The notes: generated from the sequence alone by a model not told the origin. DNA of 64,000 bases from Clostridium gelidum (GCF_019977655.1 NZ_AP024849.1:4249001-4313000); one strand, 5' to 3'. Numbered from the stretch's first letter, positions 1 through 9,140 are shown. Numbers and translations: made by a program.

Positions 1-902
1 ATAGCGATAAATTTATTGTTATCATAGGACCTTGCTCAGCAGATGATGAGAATTCAGTTTGTGATTATATTAGTAGACTAGCAAAAGTAAATGAACAAGT
101 TAAGGATAAACTTTTTATTATTCCTAGAATTTACACAAATAAGCCTAGAACTACAGGTGAAGGATATAAGGGAATGTTTCACCAACCAGATCCAGAAAAA
201 TCACCTAATATCCTTGAGGGATTAATAGCTATTAGAAAGATGTTTATTCGTTCAATAGAAGAATCTCATCTAACTCCTGCTGATGAAATGCTTTATCCTT
301 CAAACTATATGTATTGCGATGATTTATTATCTTATGTAGCAGTTGGGGCAAGAAGTGTTGAAAATCAACAACATAGGCTTACAGCTAGTGGAATTGATGT
401 TCCTGTTGGTATGAAGAATCCAACAAGTGGTGATATATCAGTAATGTTTAATTCAATTCAAGCAGCACATGCAAAACATAACTTCTTATATAGACATCAA
501 GAAGTTAATACAACTGGTAATCCATATGCACATGCTATTATGCGTGGATCAGTTAATAAACATGGTAACAATATCCCAAATTATCATTATGAAGATTTAG
601 TAAGAGTTGCTGAAGCTTATGGCGAAGCTGATTTCCCATATCCAGCAGTAATTGTTGATGCAAATCATGCTAATTCTATGAAGAAATTTGCAGAGCAACC
701 TCGTATCGTAAAAGAAGTACTTCGTAGTAGAGAATATAATAGTGATATTAAAAAGTTAGTTAAAGGTGTTATGATCGAAAGTTACATAGAAGAAGGAACT
801 CAAAAAATTGATGACCGTATTTATGGTAAATCAATCACTGATCCATGTCTCGGCTGGGAAGCTACTGAAAAGTTACTTTATTACATGGCTGAACAAGTTT
901 AA
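1..902 (+). CDS. DAHP synthase, class I (3-deoxy-7-phosphoheptulonate synthase), 5' truncated by window edge
   Basis: Catalyses condensation of phosphoenolpyruvate and erythrose-4-phosphate, the first step of the shikimate and aromatic amino acid pathway, in the cytosol. The frame is open from the first complete codon at position 3, so the gene starts outside the window. Visible class I landmarks are IIGPCSADD near the window edge, then RIYTNKPRTTGEGYKG, GARSVENQQHR, GMKNPTSGD and the C-terminal IVDANHANS metal and phosphate region. The first internal ATG (174) lies inside the conserved core and is not the true start. A GC-bearing hairpin follows 40 bp after the stop. Regulatory type (Phe-, Tyr- or Trp-sensitive) cannot be read from this fragment, so no symbol is given. 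Confidence 0.93.
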   Translation, partial: SDKFIVIIGPCSADDENSVCDYISRLAKVNEQVKDKLFIIPRIYTNKPRTTGEGYKGMFHQPDPEKSPNILEGLIAIRKMFIRSIEESHLTPADEMLYPSNYMYCDDLLSYVAVGARSVENQQHRLTASGIDVPVGMKNPTSGDISVMFNSIQAAHAKHNFLYRHQEVNTTGNPYAHAIMRGSVNKHGNNIPNYHYEDLVRVAEAYGEADFPYPAVIVDANHANSMKKFAEQPRIVKEVLRSREYNSDIKKLVKGVMIESYIEEGTQKIDDRIYGKSITDPCLGWEATEKLLYYMAEQV

Positions 903-943
903 TTCAGTTAAGAGTTAGCAATGAACAGTTAACAATTAAGAAA

Positions 944-1011
944 GAAAAGCCAATTGGCTTTTCATAAATATATTTTTATTCACTACAATGGACGATTAAC
1001 ACTCGTCCATT
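944..1011 (+). terminator. two stem-loops after the DAHP synthase gene
   Basis: GAAAAGCC (944-951) pairs with GGCTTTTC (956-963) around an AATT loop. A second hairpin pairs AATGGACG (987-994) with CGTCCATT (1004-1011). T-rich sequence follows each. They probably end the DAHP synthase transcript. The U tracts are interrupted, so efficiency is uncertain. Confidence 0.6.
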
Positions 1012-1076
1012 GTTTATTATGAAAAGTTAATTACTATATAAGTTTCAATATTAACCAATGGAGATGATAAATAAAA

Positions 1077-1865
1077 ATGAGATATTTAAGTGATTACCAC
1101 CTACATTCAAAATATTCTTTTGATGGTAACCAAACAATTGAACAAATTATACGTAAAGCGATTTCTATAGAATTGAATGAAATATGCATAACAGAACATA
1201 TTAGCTTTGATCCTAAAGATATCAGTTACAATTTCTTTGATTTCAAGGAATATGAAAATGAAATACAACGACTTTCAGATGAATATTGTGGAAAAATCAA
1301 TATAAAAAAAGGGCTAGAAATTGGAGAATATCATCTTCATAAAGAAGATTTTGATAAATATTTTAAAGAACATAATTTAGATTTTATAATAGGCTCAATA
1401 CATAACCTAAATGGACGCGGCTTTAGAACAAATATTTCTGAAAATGGTGTTAAATATACTTACGAGGCTTATTTTAAGGAAGTTTTAGCATTTGTGCAAA
1501 TAGGTGATTTCGATGTCCTTGGCCATCTTGATATCGTCCAAAGATATGCTTTTGAAGTTGGCAACGTATATAATCTTGAGGATTATAAAAACTATATATA
1601 TGATATTTTAAAAACAATAATTTCTAGAGGAAAAGGAATTGAAATAAATACGTCTGGTTTATCTAATAATTTACTTTTTCCAAAACTTGAAATATTACAT
1701 ATGTACAAAGATCTAGGTGGTGAAATTTTAACAGTAGGTTCCGATGCGCATAGTCGTAATAGAGTTGGTGAAAAAGTAAGTTATGTATATGATATGTTAA
1801 ATGATATTGGCTTTAACTATGTATTTACTTATGATCATAGACAAATGAATGGAATAACTTTATAG
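1077..1865 (+). CDS. PHP-domain histidinol-phosphatase family protein
   Basis: Predicted cytosolic metal-dependent phosphoesterase of the HisJ/HisK type, which dephosphorylates histidinol phosphate in histidine synthesis. At 262 aa it matches the usual family length. PHP motifs are visible in order: DYHLHSKYS at the N-terminus (motif I), ITEHISF (motif II), GSIHNLNG, DVLGHLDIVQRYA, and the C-terminal GSDAHS (motif IV), supplying the His/Asp metal ligands. A GGAGAT ribosome-binding site precedes the ATG. It stands alone between terminators with no other his gene in view, so a role in histidine synthesis is inferred from family only. Other PHP phosphatases remain possible. Confidence 0.85.
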   Translation: MRYLSDYHLHSKYSFDGNQTIEQIIRKAISIELNEICITEHISFDPKDISYNFFDFKEYENEIQRLSDEYCGKINIKKGLEIGEYHLHKEDFDKYFKEHNLDFIIGSIHNLNGRGFRTNISENGVKYTYEAYFKEVLAFVQIGDFDVLGHLDIVQRYAFEVGNVYNLEDYKNYIYDILKTIISRGKGIEINTSGLSNNLLFPKLEILHMYKDLGGEILTVGSDAHSRNRVGEKVSYVYDMLNDIGFNYVFTYDHRQMNGITL

Positions 1866-1950
1866 AAATACTTATATTAATATATAATTACACTAAGAGA
1901 ATTTAATACATAAAAATAAGTAAAAACTTTTTATATTCTTTTATTTCAAC

Positions 1951-1985
1951 AAAACCACCAATTTCAAACATGAATTGGTGGTTTT
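1951..1985. terminator. bidirectional rho-independent terminator
   Basis: Perfect 13-bp arms (1951-1963 and 1973-1985) surround a 9-nt loop. There is a T-rich run on the plus side, and A-rich sequence on the other side gives a U tract on the minus strand. It lies between the convergent PHP phosphatase and GH10 genes and probably serves both. Confidence 0.85.
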
Positions 1986-2000
1986 TATTATTTTTAAATC

Positions 2001-4292
2001 TTACTTTCCTGCTAATGCAAGAAGTTTTATATTACCAATCTTAGCCATAGTTGCGTAACCTTTTCCTGTTTTATCACACCAACTAAGTACGCCTGTTCTC
2101 TTACCTGCAGTACCATCATTTACTTGAGCATCAAATCCCATAACTTTATTAGCTACACCAGGAGTCTTTAATGGTATTGCCATTTCAACTACATATCCAT
2201 CTGCAGTAGTTTTGGTAGCAGATTTGAATTTAGCTTTATCACACTTACCGTTAAAACTTTGTTTATTTTCATAATTAACTCTGTATTGAACATCATCAGC
2301 ATCATAAGTTTCACCTCTTGAATTGTTTTCATCTAAGAAGGCTTCTACTGAATCTTGTTGGTAATCATCTTTACTAGTTTTATCTAATACACTATCTTTA
2401 ACTTGACAAAGAACATAAAGATAACTATCAGCCCATAAAGTTTTAACAGTTGCTTTAGCTCCTGCTTTTCCTTCTACAAGTACATTGGTTTCTACACTGC
2501 TTGCAAGATCCCATACACTATCTATATTTCCATCAATAGTTGGAATTCCATATTTAGTTTCTAAAATTTTATTATCTGCATCTAGCACTAAATATCCATA
2601 TTTACTTGAATCTGCATCTTGCTTATTACTGAAATCATTCCAAACTGCTGAAGAAGCTATTTCTCCATTACCTACACTATCGTTAATTTTAATATCAAAT
2701 GCAAGTTTAGCTCCTACTACAGGTGTAAATCCACTAAACGGTATTTTAAATTGTACTTGATATCCGTCAGCTTTATCAATAGTTTTAATTGTGTCTGTAT
2801 TAGTTGTTCTAGTTGCTGAATATTTTTCTACTTTAGAACCAGTTTTGTCTACAAATATATCTATGCCGTCTTTATCTCCAACTGTACTGTCTTTTACATC
2901 TGCAAGAACATATAAATTATCATTATCGTATGCAGTTTTTATTGAAGCTATGGCTCCATTTTTTCCTACTACATAATTATCAGCATCAAAAGATGAAAGT
3001 GTAGACCATTTAGCATCTACAGCTGCTCCAATTGCAATTGTTGTCTTTGGTGTATTTACTGATTGTCTAAATACGCCCTTAACCTTTGAAGGATCAACAA
3101 TTGCCCAATAGGCTGGTTTAGCTTGTAAATTTCTATCAAATAATAACGGTGCATCTTTTCTATCTTTTACTGGAAAATCATCTAACCATGTATCACAGTC
3201 TGCCTCACCCCACATCATAACTGTACTTATATTCTTTTTAACTGCTTCTTCTTTAAATACTTCAAATAACTTTTTATATTGAGTTGCTTGTTGCAAATAA
3301 ATATCATTAGTTACTTCTTTTGTAGGTTCATTGCCATTATATATTGACATATCTGCTTCTGTTACTTGAATATCAAAGTTTGGCTTAATGCTTTTTAAAG
3401 TTGCAAATTTTTCAATACAGTCTTTAACTTGTTGAGCTGAAGGACTATACATAGAAACATGCATTTGAAGGCCTACACCATCTATAGGAACACCTTTTTC
3501 AAGTAATCTCTTAATAAGATTGTACATATCATCTCTTTTTCTAGTGCTTCCTTCCATTCCATAATCATTTATAATTAATTTTGCTTTTGGATCAGCTTCA
3601 CGAGCATATTTGAAGGCTAATTCAATGTAATCACTGTCAAAGCCATCTCCATCAACATCTCCGATTATAGATTTATATTTTGAATTTCCGCTATCATCTC
3701 TTAAACCATTTGAATCTGAAATAACCTCATTTACAACGTCCCAAGAATCGATTTTTCCAGCATATCTACCTGCTACATTTTGGATATGGTTTTTCATTCT
3801 GCTTAATAATAAATCACGTGAAGCAGGTTTACTTGCATCATTTTTATCTTGGAAGAACCAAGCTGGAACTTGACTATGCCAAATCAAATTATGACCTCTT
3901 AATTTCATATTGTTTGCTTGAGTATATGCTAAAAGCTTGTCTGCATCATCAAATTTGAAATTGTTTTCAGTTGGCTCTGTTGCATCCATCTTCATACAAT
4001 TACCAGCAACTATTTCATTATACTGATATTTTATAAACTCTGATTGAATATTAGAACTATCAAGTTGATTCGGAAGCACTGCTGTTCCAATTGTGAAATA
4101 ATCCTTATATGTTGCGGCTAAACTTGGAATATCTCTTTGAAAGTCTTTAACTTGTGTTTCTCCTACTTTTACATTGCTAGTTGACGAATTTAATTCTGTC
4201 GCTATGCACGGACTGCTTGTATAAATTCCAGAAATCATAAAAAAAGTAATTGCTAAACCCATTAGTCTAAAATTTTTTTTCCTGATAAACAA
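2001..4292 (-). CDS. secreted GH10 endo-1,4-beta-xylanase with two CBM9-like modules
   Basis: Extracellular xylanase hydrolysing beta-1,4-xylan backbones. The 763-aa protein has a signal peptide (about 1-31, hydrophobic core then SSPCIA), a GH10 catalytic domain (about 55-400) and two CBM9/DOMON-like carbohydrate-binding modules (about 408-570 and 580-763). GH10 landmarks are LRGHNLIWHSQ (131-141), the acid/base Glu189 in WDVVNEV and the nucleophile Glu312 in QVTEADMS. There is no dockerin, so it acts as a free enzyme rather than joining the cellulosome encoded about 20 kb away. It is a single-gene unit: a cre-like site lies just upstream (4314-4328), suggesting carbon catabolite control, and a terminator follows. 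Confidence 0.95.
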   Translation of the reverse strand: MFIRKKNFRLMGLAITFFMISGIYTSSPCIATELNSSTSNVKVGETQVKDFQRDIPSLAATYKDYFTIGTAVLPNQLDSSNIQSEFIKYQYNEIVAGNCMKMDATEPTENNFKFDDADKLLAYTQANNMKLRGHNLIWHSQVPAWFFQDKNDASKPASRDLLLSRMKNHIQNVAGRYAGKIDSWDVVNEVISDSNGLRDDSGNSKYKSIIGDVDGDGFDSDYIELAFKYAREADPKAKLIINDYGMEGSTRKRDDMYNLIKRLLEKGVPIDGVGLQMHVSMYSPSAQQVKDCIEKFATLKSIKPNFDIQVTEADMSIYNGNEPTKEVTNDIYLQQATQYKKLFEVFKEEAVKKNISTVMMWGEADCDTWLDDFPVKDRKDAPLLFDRNLQAKPAYWAIVDPSKVKGVFRQSVNTPKTTIAIGAAVDAKWSTLSSFDADNYVVGKNGAIASIKTAYDNDNLYVLADVKDSTVGDKDGIDIFVDKTGSKVEKYSATRTTNTDTIKTIDKADGYQVQFKIPFSGFTPVVGAKLAFDIKINDSVGNGEIASSAVWNDFSNKQDADSSKYGYLVLDADNKILETKYGIPTIDGNIDSVWDLASSVETNVLVEGKAGAKATVKTLWADSYLYVLCQVKDSVLDKTSKDDYQQDSVEAFLDENNSRGETYDADDVQYRVNYENKQSFNGKCDKAKFKSATKTTADGYVVEMAIPLKTPGVANKVMGFDAQVNDGTAGKRTGVLSWCDKTGKGYATMAKIGNIKLLALAGK

Positions 4293-4313
4293 TTGTAATC
4301 TCCCCCTTATTAT

Positions 4314-4328
4314 TAATAACGTTTACAT
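4314..4328 (-). promoter_or_regulatory. cre-like / LacI-type operator upstream of the GH10 xylanase
   Basis: On the coding strand this reads ATGTAAACGTTATTA. That fits the remembered cre consensus WTGNAANCGNWNNCW except at one position. It lies about 22-36 bp upstream of the start codon. It could bind CcpA or a pathway-specific LacI-family repressor. Confidence 0.55.
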
Positions 4329-4422
4329 ATCAATTGTATAACTTTTCTTAATTTTAAAAAACATAACAAATTATTGATTTTATACAAATTTCTATAGTAA
4401 TTTGTAATTATACTCATATAAA

Positions 4423-4472
4423 AATAGCACATAAAGTAGCTTTTTAGGAATTCAGCTACTCATGTACTATTA
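4423..4472 (-). terminator. terminator of the MFS transporter gene
   Basis: AGCTACT/AGTAGCT arms (4454-4460 and 4435-4441) extend outward with few mismatches to a stem of about 17 bp. On the minus strand the stem is followed by TTTTTAT. It lies directly downstream of the MFS gene. Confidence 0.75.
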
Positions 4473-4485
4473 ATTATTAATCAAT

Positions 4486-4512
4486 TTAAGGCATATGAAA
4501 GATATTTTACCA
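4486..4512. repeat. solo end of the TTAAGGCAYATGAAA repeat family
   Basis: TTAAGGCATATGAAAGA matches exactly one terminus of the element at 16674-16837, then similarity is lost. It is interpreted as a leftover end of the MITE-like family described at 16674, 43440 and 50519. Confidence 0.45.
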
Positions 4513-4545
4513 TTATTGTTATTATTTTTTATGTGTTACTATTTT

Positions 4546-6006
4546 CTAATTATTACTTACCTCTTTATTGGTTAATGTTAAATCAGATGGTAAAGATAAT
4601 TTTTTACTTCCTAGTCCTAAAGTAAATGATAAACAAAGTCCTATTATCACAAATATAACTGCAACCAATGTACCTGATTGAAATCCTGTAGCTACTGCAA
4701 CTTGCTCAGTAGCTGAATTATTTAAGGCTTTTAGCTGTGCTGCTGACATTATACCAATAAATAATGAGGAACCAATTGCTGCTGATATTTGTTGAAGGGT
4801 ATTTACAATTGCTACCCCATGAGGATAAGCTTCTTTTGGCAATTGGTTAAGAGAACTTGTTTGGCAAGGTGACATTGTAATACCAACTCCAATACATACT
4901 GCTATGTATGACACTATAATCTTAATAAGAGATGTATCACTATTTGAACGTGATAAAATAAATAATGCGACAAGTATTATAGTAAATCCTACTGGGATTA
5001 ATACTTTTACTCCAACTTTGTCATATATTTTTCCACTTATAGGAGTTACTAATCCATTAGCAAGTGCTGCTGGAAGTAATACCATTGCTGCTACAAAAGT
5101 TGTAGTTTTAAGTGCGCCTTGTAGAAACATAGGTAACATTACATTCATAGTGAACATTGTCATCATAGAAATCATAACAAGTATTACTCCTATTGAAAAT
5201 AAAGGATATTTAAATGTACGTATCTCAAGCATTGGTTCTTTTAAAGATAATTGACGTTTGCAAAATACAATCAATGCTAATATTCCAATAATAAATATTA
5301 TACCAATAATCTTCTTGTTTCCACCTCCACTTAAACTGCTTATACCATATATAACTCCACCAATTCCTATAGTTGATAATATAATTGATATAATATCAAT
5401 CTTTGGCTTTGTAAGTGTTGATACATTAACTAAATTAATATTTCCAAGTAACATAGCTAAAACTATAAGTGGTATTAATATAATAAATAATGCATGCCAA
5501 CTAAAAAATTGTAGAATAATTCCTGCAAATGTTGGTCCAAGTGCTGGTCCAAGTGAAATTGCACAACCACAAATTCCCATAGCTGATCCATGTTTTTCTT
5601 GTGGTGTAATTAATAATACTGTATTCATCATAATTGGAATCATCATCCCAGTTCCTGAAGCTTGTAACATTCTTGAAATAAGTAACATTACAAAAGATCC
5701 TGAACAAGCTGCACATATTGTTCCAATTAAAAGTAACGTCATTGCCCCTAAATATAGCTTCTTTGTTTCAAATGTCTGAATTAAAAATGCTGTAACTGGC
5801 ACCATAACCGACACAACTATCATGTATGCAGTTATTATCCATTGTATAGTTCCCGCTGTAACATTCATTTCTGTCATTAATGAAGATAACGCTACATTTA
5901 GTATAGTTTCATTAAATACAGCTAAAAATGCACTAAACACTAATACTCCTATAATTGCTTTTGAATTAATTTTTGTTGTAGATTTTCCTATTTTTGTTGC
6001 TTCCAT
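4546..6006 (-). CDS. MFS multidrug efflux transporter, DHA2 (EmrB/QacA, 14-TMS) family
   Basis: Integral membrane drug:proton antiporter. The start is placed at the ATG at 6006, giving MEATKIGKS, because GGAGGG lies 9 nt upstream. An in-frame ATG 17 codons earlier lacks such a site. DHA2 features are ILNVALSSLMTEM in TM1, the TIQWIITAYMI segment, MLQASGTGMMIP, and the motif C-like SLGPALGPTFAG. About 14 hydrophobic segments are spread over 486 aa. An LmrA/YxaF-type operator (6030-6043) overlaps its promoter region, and the matching TetR gene lies immediately upstream in the same orientation. This implies substrate-inducible derepression. The exported substrate is unknown. Confidence 0.9.
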   Translation of the reverse strand: MEATKIGKSTTKINSKAIIGVLVFSAFLAVFNETILNVALSSLMTEMNVTAGTIQWIITAYMIVVSVMVPVTAFLIQTFETKKLYLGAMTLLLIGTICAACSGSFVMLLISRMLQASGTGMMIPIMMNTVLLITPQEKHGSAMGICGCAISLGPALGPTFAGIILQFFSWHALFIILIPLIVLAMLLGNINLVNVSTLTKPKIDIISIILSTIGIGGVIYGISSLSGGGNKKIIGIIFIIGILALIVFCKRQLSLKEPMLEIRTFKYPLFSIGVILVMISMMTMFTMNVMLPMFLQGALKTTTFVAAMVLLPAALANGLVTPISGKIYDKVGVKVLIPVGFTIILVALFILSRSNSDTSLIKIIVSYIAVCIGVGITMSPCQTSSLNQLPKEAYPHGVAIVNTLQQISAAIGSSLFIGIMSAAQLKALNNSATEQVAVATGFQSGTLVAVIFVIIGLCLSFTLGLGSKKLSLPSDLTLTNKEVSNN

Positions 6007-6029
6007 TAAATTTCTTCCCTCCGTCTTTC

Positions 6030-6043
6030 TAGACCAGTCTCTA
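6030..6043. promoter_or_regulatory. TetR (LmrA/YxaF-type) operator in front of the MFS pump
   Basis: TAGACCAGTCTCTA resembles the boxes I recall for B. subtilis LmrA/YxaF (AGACCRGTCT-like). A near-identical site, TAGACCGGTCACTA, lies in front of the TetR gene itself (6704-6717). The pair supports autoregulation plus control of the pump. Confidence 0.7.
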
Positions 6044-6105
6044 TAATTTGTTTTCAAAAAAAGTACCCATTATGAAAATAGGTATTAATTTTATATCTTC
6101 TTTCA

Positions 6106-6678
6106 CTATGTATTTATTAAATTAGGTATTTGTTTAGCAATTAGTCTAAGTGAGTTACCATTTCTCTTTGTAAGTGATAAAATAATTCCACCCTCAATCA
6201 TAGCAGCAATTGCACCACCTAATTCATAAGCTTTTTCTCTGCTTACTCCAGATTTAATTAATTTTTCAGCATATATATTTTCTAATGAAGTAAAGATTTC
6301 TTCGCAAGCTTTTCTTAAAATTTCGCTTGTTAAATACGTCTCTAAAGCTATTAAACTTATAGATATATCCCTAGTTTTTTGTTCATTATCAATTATTGTT
6401 GCTATATTTTCTATATTTATCATGATAGCTTCAACTGGATTTTCAATACTTTCTAAGGCATCTTTTATTTTATTCTTTATTTTTTCCCCTGCTAAATTTA
6501 TAGATTCTAAAGCAAGCTGCTCTTTTCCTTTAGGAAAATGATAATATAACGAACCCTTTGGCGCTCCACTTTCTGCTAATATTTCATTTAGTCCTGTTGC
6601 ATTATATCCCTTAATTTCAAAAAGCCTTGATGCAGTTTCTATAAATTTTTCTTTTGTATTCACCTTATTACTACTCAT
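6106..6678 (-). CDS. TetR/AcrR-family repressor, LmrA/YxaF-like
   Basis: DNA-binding repressor of 190 aa. The N-terminal helix-turn-helix is typical: TKEKFIETASRLFEIKGY, then GLNEILAESGAPKGSLYYHFP. The PKGSLYYHFPKGKEQL segment is characteristic of the LmrA/YxaF branch. The C-terminal ligand-binding domain (about 75-190) is helical. The gene is upstream of the MFS pump in the same orientation, with similar operators before both genes. It therefore most likely represses itself and the pump until a ligand binds. Confidence 0.88.
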   Translation of the reverse strand: MSSNKVNTKEKFIETASRLFEIKGYNATGLNEILAESGAPKGSLYYHFPKGKEQLALESINLAGEKIKNKIKDALESIENPVEAIMINIENIATIIDNEQKTRDISISLIALETYLTSEILRKACEEIFTSLENIYAEKLIKSGVSREKAYELGGAIAAMIEGGIILSLTKRNGNSLRLIAKQIPNLINT

Positions 6679-6703
6679 ATTGTTATACCTTCTTAATAAG
6701 TTA

Positions 6704-6717
6704 TAGTGACCGGTCTA
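6704..6717. promoter_or_regulatory. TetR (LmrA/YxaF-type) operator, autoregulatory
   Basis: TAGTGACCGGTCTA (minus strand TAGACCGGTCACTA) contains a palindromic GACCGGTC core. It lies 26 bp upstream of the TetR start codon and matches the site upstream of the MFS gene. Confidence 0.7.
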
Positions 6718-6769
6718 CTTTAATTATTATACTTTTGATTTTCATAGATGTCAAATAATTATATCTTTT

Positions 6770-7156
6770 TCATTTAGTAATAGCATTTTCTATAGCTTTT
6801 AAGATTACTTTACTACTATTAGTGGCTCCTGAAATAGCATCAACCTTTAAGCTTTGTGCCTCTACTACTTTTTTAGGAATCACCTCTGCTGGTGTTCCTC
6901 TCTCATTTTTATGTTCTAATATATTTATATTACTTATTTTTTTATTTTTAATTTCTACCTCCACCTTTGCCGAAATTACATCTGCATTAAATTCTCCAAT
7001 ATATTTGCCATCTTCCTTATTATCTAAATTAACCTCTTTTATCACTATATTATTTACTTTTTCTTTATAGCTGCTTATCTTCTTCATATAATTAATCGCA
7101 AGTATGCTACAAACCACAGCTATACATATTGCACTTATTATAATATATTTCTTCAT
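6770..7156 (-). CDS. membrane-anchored FMN-binding domain protein
   Basis: Small (128 aa) protein with one N-terminal membrane segment (MKKYIIISAICIAVV...) and a C-terminal FMN_bind domain. The motif DAISGATNSS is the SGAT(S/T) signature at which FMN can be attached covalently to Thr in NqrC/RnfG-like domains. The start is taken at 7156 because GGGGAG lies 9 nt upstream; the longer frame begins 14 codons earlier without a good site. It probably acts in electron transfer at the outer face of the membrane. It lies 62 bp downstream of a TetR gene in the same orientation and may be cotranscribed with it. Partner proteins are not present nearby. Confidence 0.8.
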   Translation of the reverse strand: MKKYIIISAICIAVVCSILAINYMKKISSYKEKVNNIVIKEVNLDNKEDGKYIGEFNADVISAKVEVEIKNKKISNINILEHKNERGTPAEVIPKKVVEAQSLKVDAISGATNSSKVILKAIENAITK

Positions 7157-7218
7157 TTTAAATATCTCCCCTTCCTTATATAATCCTACTAATTCCATGC
7201 CCTTAAAATAATAATAAA

Positions 7219-7839
7219 TTAAACTTTTTCTTTCTTTATTGAATTTAAAATAAAATCAAATCCATTTTCTGTTACTTCTCTAATATCTTTTTTGAAATAA
7301 CCTTTTATATATTCTTCTTTTCTTGAAAACGTGTTAACAAACCCCATAAGAACTGACCATAGTATTAAAGAAATACTCACACAATCTATTTTATCTGTAA
7401 TCTCGCCTTTCTTTACCCCTTCTTTTATACATGTTTGAAGCATGTCCAAAGTTGTTTGTTCTAATAATTCGCATTCTACCATATAACCTTCACTCTCGAA
7501 AATAGATCTAAAATAACCCCTATACTCTCTTTCAAATTTTAAAAATGAATACCCCATTGATTTTATTTTTGAAATTTCTGATGAATTTTTTTCTTTTTCT
7601 AATTCTTCTAAAAATAAATCATTTAAAATTAAATATCCTCTTTCCTTAATCTTTTCATATATTTCTTCTTTACTAGTAAAATAGCTATAAAGTGTTCTTT
7701 TAGTAAAACCTGATTCTTTAGCAACTTCATCCATGGTAGAATTATTATAACCTTTGCTAAAAAATAGTCTTTCTGCTGCATTTATAATATCCGTCTTATT
7801 GATATTTCTTCTTTTATCTTTAGGATTTAAATTTTCCAT
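7219..7839 (-). CDS. TetR/AcrR-family transcriptional regulator
   Basis: 206-aa regulator with an N-terminal TetR helix-turn-helix (NKTDIINAAERLFFSKGY, STMDEVAKESGFTKRTLYSYF) and a helical C-terminal domain. The ligand is unknown. It probably controls itself and the adjacent FMN-binding protein. A nested palindrome at 7859-7901, starting 19 bp upstream of the start codon, could be its operator. It is only distantly similar to the other TetR gene in this region. Confidence 0.85.
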   Translation of the reverse strand: MENLNPKDKRRNINKTDIINAAERLFFSKGYNNSTMDEVAKESGFTKRTLYSYFTSKEEIYEKIKERGYLILNDLFLEELEKEKNSSEISKIKSMGYSFLKFEREYRGYFRSIFESEGYMVECELLEQTTLDMLQTCIKEGVKKGEITDKIDCVSISLILWSVLMGFVNTFSRKEEYIKGYFKKDIREVTENGFDFILNSIKKEKV

Positions 7840-7858
7840 TTAATTATCTCCTTACGCA

Positions 7859-7901
7859 AAATTACACTGCAAGTATACTAAATATACTCACAGTGTAATT
7901 T
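7859..7901. promoter_or_regulatory. nested palindrome: terminator of the DUF503 gene and/or TetR operator
   Basis: Outer arms AAATTACACTG (7859-7869) and CAGTGTAATTT (7891-7901) enclose inner arms AGTATA and TATACT. On the minus strand the stem is followed by a short T run, as in a terminator for the upstream DUF503 gene. Its position directly before the TetR start also fits an operator. Confidence 0.55.
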
Positions 7902-7926
7902 GTTTTTATAATTTTGTCAACAATTT

Positions 7927-8214
7927 TCAATATTTCATATCTTCTTTTTGAATATCTATTATTTCTGCATCTGTATTACATTCTATAAAAGTTGTAATAT
8001 GCTCCATTGTAGAATCTAATTGAGCTGAATTTGCACATATTCCTGCAATTCCTATAACTATTGTATTATGAATATCTTGATTCTCTATTTCTGCTACTGA
8101 TATGTTAAATTTATTTTTCAATTTTTGAATTATGCTTTTTACAATCATTCTTTTTTCTTTTAATGAGTGTACCCATGATGCTCTTAGGGTAACTTCTATA
8201 ATTAAAATATTCAT
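7927..8214 (-). CDS. DUF503 (YlxP-like) family protein
   Basis: Cytosolic protein of 95 aa matching DUF503. Landmarks are the N-terminal VTLRASWVHSLKEKRMIVKS, the central FNISVAEIENQD, then IVIGIAGICANSAQLD. The exact biochemical role is not known to me; in Bacillus the homologue sits near ribosome-maturation genes. The start at 8214 is chosen because GAGG precedes it. The longer frame starts at 8241 and overlaps the upstream stop codon. The coding region lies 23 bp after the HD-domain gene, so the two form an operon. Confidence 0.85.
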   Translation of the reverse strand: MNILIIEVTLRASWVHSLKEKRMIVKSIIQKLKNKFNISVAEIENQDIHNTIVIGIAGICANSAQLDSTMEHITTFIECNTDAEIIDIQKEDMKY

Positions 8215-8237
8215 ATCTTCCTCGCATTTTCTTTTAA

Positions 8238-9140
8238 TCATAAATATAATTTAGTTTCAATTCTTCTATCATATTCTGACCAATTACCTGATTCTGTTTT
8301 ATCTTTTATTTGAGAAATCTTATTCATAGTAGCATCTATAGAATCAGCATAATTTACTATGAATGCTTCTTCCATTTTCATGTCTCTTGGAGAACCATAT
8401 TCAAGCTTTCCATGATGCTGAATAACACAACCTTTTATTCTCATAGCAAAATCTTCTGAGTAAAGTGAAGATTTTTCCCTAATGGCCTCATTAATCATCT
8501 CTGTTCCAATTACAATGTGACCTTCCATTTCTCCCCTAAGAGTATATTTAAAAGGACCATCATAATATAATTCATAAATCTTCCCAATGTCATGAAGCTT
8601 TGCAGCAAGCAGCGCAGTTTCTGTTCTTCTGCAGTCATATCTTTCACAAAGCATTATAGTTAAATACATAACATTTAGGGTATGTTCTGCGAGCCCTCCT
8701 ATATAGTTATGATGCATGGATACACCTCCTATGCCCCTTTTAAACTTATCTAAGAATTCTTCGTCTTTAAAGAAATAATCATTTAAAGCTTTGCCTTCCC
8801 TTGAAATTATATATTTATCTGTATATAATTCAATTTCCTCCATGATCTCTTCAATTGGTCTATTTAATGTTGGCAGATAATCTGAAACATCATAATCTGA
8901 AATAAATTCATATTTTTTTACATCTAGCTTACCATCCTTGATTACTTCAATATCTATTACTCTTCCTTCTTTAATATCGCCATTTTTATTTAGTATATTA
9001 GCCTTTATTTCACCACTTTTATCTGCTAATATACATACAACTTTGTCAGAATCCTTAAATATTATTTTCATTACCATTAATGATATTTTTATAGTCTCCC
9101 CACTTTTCATATCGCTTAAAAAATTCTCTTTTGTATTCAT
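8238..9140 (-). CDS. OB-fold plus HD-domain 3'-5' exoribonuclease, YhaM-like
   Basis: About 300 aa. An N-terminal OB-fold nucleic-acid-binding region (about 1-95, containing KANILNKNGDIKEGRV and DVSDYLPTL) is followed by an HD phosphohydrolase domain. HHNYIGGLAEHTLNV and AAKLHDIGKIYEL supply the His and His-Asp metal ligands, and IQHHGKLEYGSP follows further on. The architecture and length match YhaM/CbfA-type exonucleases acting on RNA or single-stranded DNA. The start at 9140 (ATG, GGAGG 6 nt upstream) is preferred over a TTG four codons earlier. DUF503 follows immediately. Confidence 0.85.
   Translation of the reverse strand: MNTKENFLSDMKSGETIKISLMVMKIIFKDSDKVVCILADKSGEIKANILNKNGDIKEGRVIDIEVIKDGKLDVKKYEFISDYDVSDYLPTLNRPIEEIMEEIELYTDKYIISREGKALNDYFFKDEEFLDKFKRGIGGVSMHHNYIGGLAEHTLNVMYLTIMLCERYDCRRTETALLAAKLHDIGKIYELYYDGPFKYTLRGEMEGHIVIGTEMINEAIREKSSLYSEDFAMRIKGCVIQHHGKLEYGSPRDMKMEEAFIVNYADSIDATMNKISQIKDKTESGNWSEYDRRIETKLYL

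Noticed and set aside
4293..4545. A small gene between GH10 and the MFS transporter
   Set aside because: Only the cre-like site, a terminator and a solo repeat end are found. No ORF has a ribosome-binding site.
5258..5779. Long plus-strand ORFs opposite the MFS gene
   Set aside because: Shadow frames of a hydrophobic AT-rich gene on the other strand. They lack initiation signals and sensible composition.
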